Shown here: one piece after another, positions 59,176-64,000 of the stretch
How the letters are laid out: each line of letters begins with the position of its first letter
How positions within the stretch are numbered: position 1 is the first letter of the stretch
NCBI GenBank assembly: GCA_022827835.1
Contig: JAJEIO010000025.1
Coordinates: forward strand, 1-64,000
Length of the DNA stretch: 64,000 nucleotides
Origin: Candidatus Latescibacterota bacterium
GTDB lineage: Bacteria > Latescibacterota > UBA2968 > UBA8231
Direction of reading: 5' to 3'
The notes under the pieces: model-generated
The model's input: the letters and a program-made list of their open reading frames with translations, nothing else
Told to the model about the DNA's origin: nothing
Databases searched by the model: none
Program-made: the position numbers and the translations under genes

Positions 59176-60907
59176 CGCGAGAAAATGGGTAGGGCTTGCA
59201 GTCTGCACATTCCTTTTTTGTTGTGCCCAAGAGCCAGCGGCCCCGGTCGCCGAGGGTGGTGGTTTAGTGGTGACTGGTACTGCCTTGGCCCAAGTCGGCG
59301 ACGACCTAATTGACGAGCGCGAATTCCGCCGCTACGAAGCCCGGATTCAACCGCAGCACCGCTCTTTGGCCCAAGGCGTGGAAAAGCACCACGAGCACCT
59401 GATGAGTTTGATCGACATCAAGCTCATGGTGCGCGAGGCGTACGCACGGGGACTGGACAAAAACCCCGAATGGATCAAGGCTGTGGAACTCGCCCAGCAC
59501 AAGGCCATGATCGAAGCCTATCTGCGCGAGCAAGTCGGTCTGCAAATCGAGATTTCCGAAGACGAGTTGCGAGCCAATTTTGCCGCGCATCCGGCCCGCC
59601 ACGCCGTCCGTGGGGCGCACATTCTGCTCGACAGCCACGTTCGCGCCGATTCCATCTACGCGGAGATCGCATCCGGTCGGGTTACTTTTGAGGACATGGC
59701 GCGCAAGCACTCGCTAGATGAGGCGACAGCGGCCGATGGGGGCCGGTTTGATTCGTACTATGCCTTCGACCGGGTCTCAGACCGAGTGTACGAGCGCGTG
59801 TTCTCGTTGGACGTAGGCGAGGTAAGCCAGCCCTTCCGCACACCCCAAGGCTGGGAAATCGCCAAGGTAGTAGATAAGAAATTGGTGCCTTTTGAGAAGT
59901 ATCGTTCGGTGATCCAGCGGGCGACTTTTCTAGAAAAAATCGAGACCTTGCGCAGCGATCACATCGACAAGCTAGTCGTCGAGAGCGGCTTACGCCCGGT
60001 GGAAGAACAGGTGCGGCGCTTTGTCGCGGCTTGGAACCAACAGCCTGGTGCGCCGCAGCTTGCGCCCGAGGAGTGGGCCGCTCCGCTCTACGAGTACGAT
60101 GGCGGCATCATCACCGTGCAGCAGGGCAGCAACTTGTTGCACAATACGCGGCTGGGTCGCGCCCAAATCGACAGCGCCGTGCTCGACGACCGGATCCGCC
60201 GCCGTGGAGCACCAGACCTACTGTTGGGCTTGGCGGCCGAGCGCGGAGGATACGCCGAGCGGCCCGAGGTGCAGGAGAAGGTGACAGCTGAAAAGGAGCG
60301 GTTGCTACTGCAAGGGCTGTGGGAAGAGTTGCTCGAAGACGCCTTAGAGGTGAGCGAAGAGGAAGCACGCGCTCACTACGAGGCGCACCCAGAGATGTAC
60401 TGGGCACCAGAGGAAATCATCATCCAAGAAATCATGGTCGCCGACGAGTCGCTCGCCCAAGAGTTGCTGGAGCAAATTCGCAACGGGGCCGATATGGCCG
60501 CGCTGGCAACCAAGCACAGCATTCGCCGCGATGCGGATGAAAACGGTGGCCTCTACGCGCTGCGCGCATTTGAAAAGATCGTTTACAAGGAACTGATGGA
60601 CGCGGCCGTATCCGCGCCCGAAAGGGAATTGCAAGGTCCGATTGAACTAGTCGATCCCTTGCCGACTTCTCTGCGCGATCCTCAGCCTTTGGAACGGGCT
60701 TTTTCAATCTTCAAGGTCTTGCAGCGCCGGCCCAAGCGAGTGCAGGAATACAACTTGGTCCAACAGAAGGCCCACTACTTGGCCCGCCAAGAAAAACAGC
60801 AACGCGAATTGCGCACCCTCAATTTGCGGTTGCGCGACAAATGGCACGATGCATGGGGCATCAACGCCGAAGCGCTAGAAAAATACGCGCTGGCCAAGCC
60901 TTCGTAA
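59165..60907 (+). CDS. Lipoprotein-like parvulin foldase with two PPIase domains
   Basis: A 580-residue periplasmic peptidyl-prolyl isomerase/chaperone (SurA/PrsA class). The signal is KWVGLAVCTFLFCC with a lipobox-like Cys, then an N-terminal helical chaperone region (LMSLIDIKLMVREAYARGLD). The first parvulin domain contains VRGAHILLDSHVRADSIYAE and ADGGRFDSYYAFDR; a second, more divergent one contains IIIQEIMVADESLAQELLEQ and ENGGLYALRAFEK. The ATG at 59165 lies inside the TPR gene end (11-base overlap). Upstream in-frame ATGs belong to the TPR coding region. It probably folds the surface proteins encoded around it. Confidence 0.9.
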   Translation: MINNARKWVGLAVCTFLFCCAQEPAAPVAEGGGLVVTGTALAQVGDDLIDEREFRRYEARIQPQHRSLAQGVEKHHEHLMSLIDIKLMVREAYARGLDKNPEWIKAVELAQHKAMIEAYLREQVGLQIEISEDELRANFAAHPARHAVRGAHILLDSHVRADSIYAEIASGRVTFEDMARKHSLDEATAADGGRFDSYYAFDRVSDRVYERVFSLDVGEVSQPFRTPQGWEIAKVVDKKLVPFEKYRSVIQRATFLEKIETLRSDHIDKLVVESGLRPVEEQVRRFVAAWNQQPGAPQLAPEEWAAPLYEYDGGIITVQQGSNLLHNTRLGRAQIDSAVLDDRIRRRGAPDLLLGLAAERGGYAERPEVQEKVTAEKERLLLQGLWEELLEDALEVSEEEARAHYEAHPEMYWAPEEIIIQEIMVADESLAQELLEQIRNGADMAALATKHSIRRDADENGGLYALRAFEKIVYKELMDAAVSAPERELQGPIELVDPLPTSLRDPQPLERAFSIFKVLQRRPKRVQEYNLVQQKAHYLARQEKQQRELRTLNLRLRDKWHDAWGINAEALEKYALAKPS

Positions 60908-60938
60908 AAAGAAAACAGCGCCGCTTTCGTAAATTTTT

Positions 60939-60960
60939 TATACTATATCTATCTAGTATA
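60939..60960 (+). promoter_or_regulatory. TATACTA-N8-TAGTATA palindrome at a probable -10 region
   Basis: Perfect 7-bp inverted repeat overlapping a TATACT -10-like hexamer (60939-60944) in an AT-rich gap between the foldase and the next gene. GGGAG at 60963-60967 is the ribosome site. A repressor or activator could bind here. A clear -35 box is not seen. Confidence 0.5.
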
Positions 60961-60974
60961 TCGGGAGTAAGACC

Positions 60975-63020
60975 ATGAAACGTCTATCGAATTTGTGGCT
61001 TTGGTTCCTCGCCGCAGCATCAGCTACGGCCGCGGCGGCGGACATTTCCTTGTGGCAGATCGGCGGTAGCGGCCTTCGCTGGGCCGATAGCGACTCGGCC
61101 CAGGTAATGATTGACTTTACCGGACCGAATAACTCGATCCAGCCGGTGCTGGTCAGCTCGGATACGACAGTCTTTCTCCTGCTCGAAAATTGGTCGCCGA
61201 AAAAGGCTCCGGACGAGCTAGGTTTTGTCGATGGCGAGCGGCCCCGAGCCTGGAAGGGTTGCTGTGGTACCTCTTCGACGGTTGACAACGCGCTCAACCT
61301 CATCGATGGCAGCGGCAAGACGTACAATCCGGTGACCAGCAACAGCATTAACAGCGAGTACTACACCATTGATTTGGGCGTGCCGGTGCCGTTGTTCCGC
61401 TTTGCTATGAGCACGCCGGACAAGGGATTTTTCCGCTCGGACGGAACCCCGCTAGAAGAAGACGCCATCCCGGCCTTTGAGGTGTCGATCGCCCCAGACA
61501 CCAACAACGACGTGCTGAACACGTCCAACCCCATCGGGGAAGTCATCGTCGAGGCGCGCGAGAATGTGGTCCCCAAGATAGCCGCAGATTTTCCCTTGCA
61601 ATACGTGCGCTACGTGCGCTACAAGCGCAAGAATTCGATCCTCGACGAGGCGACGAATCAGTCGTCTGGGCATTCGGGCACGGCGCGCAAGGGGACGGTG
61701 GCTGAGTTCTTCCTCTGGGGAGAGGGAATCCCCAAGCGGGCCACGTACAAGACGACTATTTTCGATCTTGGTACAGTCGTCAACTTCGGGCGGCTGTTCT
61801 GGAAGGCTACGCCCATGCGCCTAGTCAACGGCGTGGCCGAGGAAGCCCCGGACGCCAATGTGCAGATCGAGGTCGAAGCGCGCACTGGAATCGACTCAGA
61901 TCCGGACATCTATTACGAATTTACAGATATGGGGACGCGCGTTGTCGTCGAGCAAAGCCGCTATCAGGGCAAGCTGAAAAACCAGAGCGCGGCCGTTACG
62001 AATGCCGATGGGTTGGGCGGCACCCTGACCCTTTCTACTCGGCCCAAGCCGGGGCTCCGCGCTGGCATTGAGTACGACCAAGAAAACTGGACGTTCTGGT
62101 CTTTTCCGACCACTGAGTCCGATCAACCCCTCAGCCTCAACCGAGGGTCGTATTTGCAGGTCAAGGTGGTGCTGCACAGCGAGCGATTCGACGAGTTCGT
62201 GCGCCTCGATTCCCTGTGGATTGAGACCTCGCCGATATTGGCTAGCCGCGTCGTGGCTGAGATAGCCCAACTCGGCCAGCCCAACCCGGCGCGTGGCGTG
62301 GCCGAGGTACCGTTGGGCCAGAGAACGGATTTTACCTACGACATCAAGGCGGAATTTGCAGCTAGTGAGGCGGGTTTTGATGCCCTGCGGATTAGCACCG
62401 GCAGTGCGCAAACCGAGTTCAAAGGGCTGGAAATGGATGAAGTTGCAACCGATCCAGCCGGGATAGAGATTGTGGACGACGGCTTTGTCGTGCAGCTACC
62501 GCAGCGCATAAGCGGTGCCCACAACCCGAGCTTGCGGGTGACCTTTGCTGCCGAGGTCTTCGACTTTGCACGCACCTTTGAGGGCGAGGTCTTCAACATC
62601 GGTAGCTCAGACCTGCCGCAGCCAGTCGAGGGTGGGGACGTCAGCGATGCGATCGGTACCAATAGCCTGCGAGTCCTGGCTGCGAGCGCGGCCAATCCGC
62701 AATTAGTGCAAGATGTGCAGTTTTCCAGCGGCGTGATCACCCCCAATGGCGACGGCGTCAACGACGAGTTGGTCATTTCCTACTCGCTCTTCGCGCTACC
62801 GCAATCGGTGCCTGTACAGTTGCAAGTGTTCTCGCTGGACGGTCGTCAGGTGGCGCAAGTCCAGCGCGGCCAGCAAGGGTCTGGGCCTCAGCGCTTGTCT
62901 TGGGATGGCCGCGACCAGCGCGGTGAGACGCTCGCCCCGGGCCTGTACCTTTTGGGCATCGGCATCGAAGCCGAAGACAAGAGCGCCCTACAACTGCGAC
63001 CCATCAACATCGCTTACTGA
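60975..63020 (+). CDS. Secreted surface protein with FlgD-like C-terminal domain (paralog B)
   Basis: A 681-residue exported protein (signal SNLWLWFLAAASATAAAA). It shares with the 48476-50443 protein the order of motifs: RATYKTTIFDLGTVVNFGRL, FTYDIKAEFAASEAGFDALR, TNSLRV and a FlgD-like end (TPNGDGVNDELVISY, LDGRQVAQVQRGQQGSGP, WDGRDQRGETLAPGLY). The N-terminal part is discoidin-like (EYYTIDLGVPVPLFRFAM) and differs from paralog A, with a Gly-Cys-Cys-Gly (WKGCCGTSS). Thus conserved core and tail with a variable front suggest different ligands. It starts a new transcript after the palindrome. Confidence 0.82.
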   Translation: MKRLSNLWLWFLAAASATAAAADISLWQIGGSGLRWADSDSAQVMIDFTGPNNSIQPVLVSSDTTVFLLLENWSPKKAPDELGFVDGERPRAWKGCCGTSSTVDNALNLIDGSGKTYNPVTSNSINSEYYTIDLGVPVPLFRFAMSTPDKGFFRSDGTPLEEDAIPAFEVSIAPDTNNDVLNTSNPIGEVIVEARENVVPKIAADFPLQYVRYVRYKRKNSILDEATNQSSGHSGTARKGTVAEFFLWGEGIPKRATYKTTIFDLGTVVNFGRLFWKATPMRLVNGVAEEAPDANVQIEVEARTGIDSDPDIYYEFTDMGTRVVVEQSRYQGKLKNQSAAVTNADGLGGTLTLSTRPKPGLRAGIEYDQENWTFWSFPTTESDQPLSLNRGSYLQVKVVLHSERFDEFVRLDSLWIETSPILASRVVAEIAQLGQPNPARGVAEVPLGQRTDFTYDIKAEFAASEAGFDALRISTGSAQTEFKGLEMDEVATDPAGIEIVDDGFVVQLPQRISGAHNPSLRVTFAAEVFDFARTFEGEVFNIGSSDLPQPVEGGDVSDAIGTNSLRVLAASAANPQLVQDVQFSSGVITPNGDGVNDELVISYSLFALPQSVPVQLQVFSLDGRQVAQVQRGQQGSGPQRLSWDGRDQRGETLAPGLYLLGIGIEAEDKSALQLRPINIAY

Positions 63021-63031
63021 GGAAAGCACTC

Positions 63032-64000
63032 ATGTCCAATCGCGCCATCGCCTTAGTGATGATACTCGCCTGCTACGCGCACGCTGAGTTTCTCACCTTT
63101 GACAGCCAAGAGACTTGGGAGGCCAACTGGTCGCTTAAGCCGCAGTTAAACGTCTTCACCCCAGAGGGGCACTTGGGGCTGATCAAGTTCCACAAGGACA
63201 TCAACGCCGCGCTCGACGCCCATCTCTTCGTCCACCCGACTAATGAGCGCGGGGATGTGGCCGGTGGCATTTGGTCTGCGCTGAGTAACCCGAACGACGC
63301 TCCCCGAATCATCGACGGAGATGCCGCTACCTTTTGGCAGCCAGCCGGCAGCGATCCGCTCGACAAGTGGATCGTGCAAATTGACTTGGGCCGCGCGGTA
63401 TTGGCCAAGGAGATCCGCATCCACTTTCCCGATGAAGAGGGGGCCAAACCCTTCCGCCAGTTCAGCGTTTTCGCCTCTACGGGTGCCCATGTGGCGGCTT
63501 TAGAGGATGTATATCGCTTCGCGCCGATTTATCGCACAACTAAACCCAACTTGGATACGTATGTCAGCTTTGGGTTCAAACCGGCCGTGGAGGATACCAC
63601 CCGTGCGGTGGAACAACTAAGCGCCGCCGGAGGCAGCGCGGACTTTACCGCTCCGGAGTTTACCGGCGATGCCAATACTGCCACCACGGGAGGCCGCAAC
63701 AAGGTAGTGGCGACCGGTCAAGCGGATTCGCGGGTATCCGCTAACTCTAGGTGGCAGATGATCCAGTTCATCCGCTTCCTCGTCGATGAACACCAACTCG
63801 ACGGCGCGCTCGCCGAAATTGAGATCATTTCTGTCGGCGACAACATCAGCCTTGGGGTCGAGGCAAAGGGTGGCACGTACATCAATGGCTCGCGGGCGAC
63901 CGACCCCTTCTTTTGGCTCGACGGCAACCTCAATACGTACGGGGTCATCGAGGTGCATCAGCAGTTTACCGAGTCGCGCGGCACGGCCCTTGAAGGGGGC
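63032..64000 (+). CDS. Secreted discoidin-like protein (3' end cut by window edge)
   Basis: Begins at the ATG at 63032 with GAGGAAAG upstream, 11 bases after paralog B. A signal peptide (RAIALVMILACYAHA) is followed by DSQETWEANWSLKPQLNVF and an F5/8C (discoidin)-like segment (APRIIDGDAATFWQPAGSDP, WIVQIDLGRAVLAKEIRIHF), then a second one near the edge (DPFFWLDGNLNTYGVIEVHQ). At least 323 residues are visible with no stop. It is likely another surface protein of the cluster; the C-terminus is not seen. Confidence 0.75.
   Translation, partial: MSNRAIALVMILACYAHAEFLTFDSQETWEANWSLKPQLNVFTPEGHLGLIKFHKDINAALDAHLFVHPTNERGDVAGGIWSALSNPNDAPRIIDGDAATFWQPAGSDPLDKWIVQIDLGRAVLAKEIRIHFPDEEGAKPFRQFSVFASTGAHVAALEDVYRFAPIYRTTKPNLDTYVSFGFKPAVEDTTRAVEQLSAAGGSADFTAPEFTGDANTATTGGRNKVVATGQADSRVSANSRWQMIQFIRFLVDEHQLDGALAEIEIISVGDNISLGVEAKGGTYINGSRATDPFFWLDGNLNTYGVIEVHQQFTESRGTALEGG

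Overview
The window is 64 kb of GC-rich, tightly packed DNA from a Gram-negative bacterium. An outer membrane is implied by two TonB-dependent receptors, a TolC-type channel, an RND pump, several lipobox lipoproteins and a large predicted beta-barrel. Extracellular proteins ending in FlgD-like TPNGDG domains, FG-GAP/ASPIC-UnbV proteins, YfhO and DUF2723 membrane proteins and a sigma54-type promoter suggest an uncultured lineage of the FCB type (Latescibacterota-like). That placement is an inference from gene style; no rRNA or tRNA gene was seen.

Region 1 (1-21.7 kb) is a transition-metal island, most probably for zinc. On the minus strand lie HflC, a YraQ/SO_0444-type metal permease fused to HflK, and a Na/Pi-symporter-czcC-czcB-czcA efflux operon; a CDF exporter lies between them on the plus strand. 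Facing these is an uptake-type block: a duplicated pair of a small CxxC membrane protein and a His-rich lipoprotein, a TonB receptor, a COG0523 GTPase, a WD40 protein, a ZIP transporter and a second, nearly identical TonB receptor. The block shows rearrangement: a truncated receptor stump, a 127-bp MITE-like insertion and a 2217-bp receptor duplication without indels.

Region 2 (21.7-31.1 kb, mostly minus) holds a pterin dehydratase, a SelA-like PLP enzyme, groES-groEL behind a consensus sigma54 -24/-12 site, two SDR dehydrogenases converging on a GTAGGGGC-type palindrome, an MBL hydrolase, and a nucleotide-sugar set (epimerase, nucleotidyltransferase, GHMP kinase).

Region 3 (31.2-42.2 kb, plus) runs from an SGNH hydrolase through YfhO and DUF2723 membrane proteins and an orphan PTS EIIA to three overlapping genes that look like a split AddAB-type resection machine: a degenerate helicase, an active UvrD helicase and an Fe-S PD-(D/E)XK nuclease.

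Region 4 (42.2-64 kb) has a minus-strand sugar-type ABC importer (doubly membrane-tethered binding protein and two permeases, one with a large repetitive insert, no ATPase) divergent from a long plus-strand series of secreted or surface proteins: a CBM9-like protein, lipoproteins, two paralogous FlgD-tailed proteins, a beta-barrel candidate, two TPR lipoproteins, two ASPIC/UnbV proteins and a double-parvulin foldase. The leader at 47611-47729 carries interleaved perfect inverted repeats that could form a bistable RNA switch. No intergenic stretch exceeds 300 bases.
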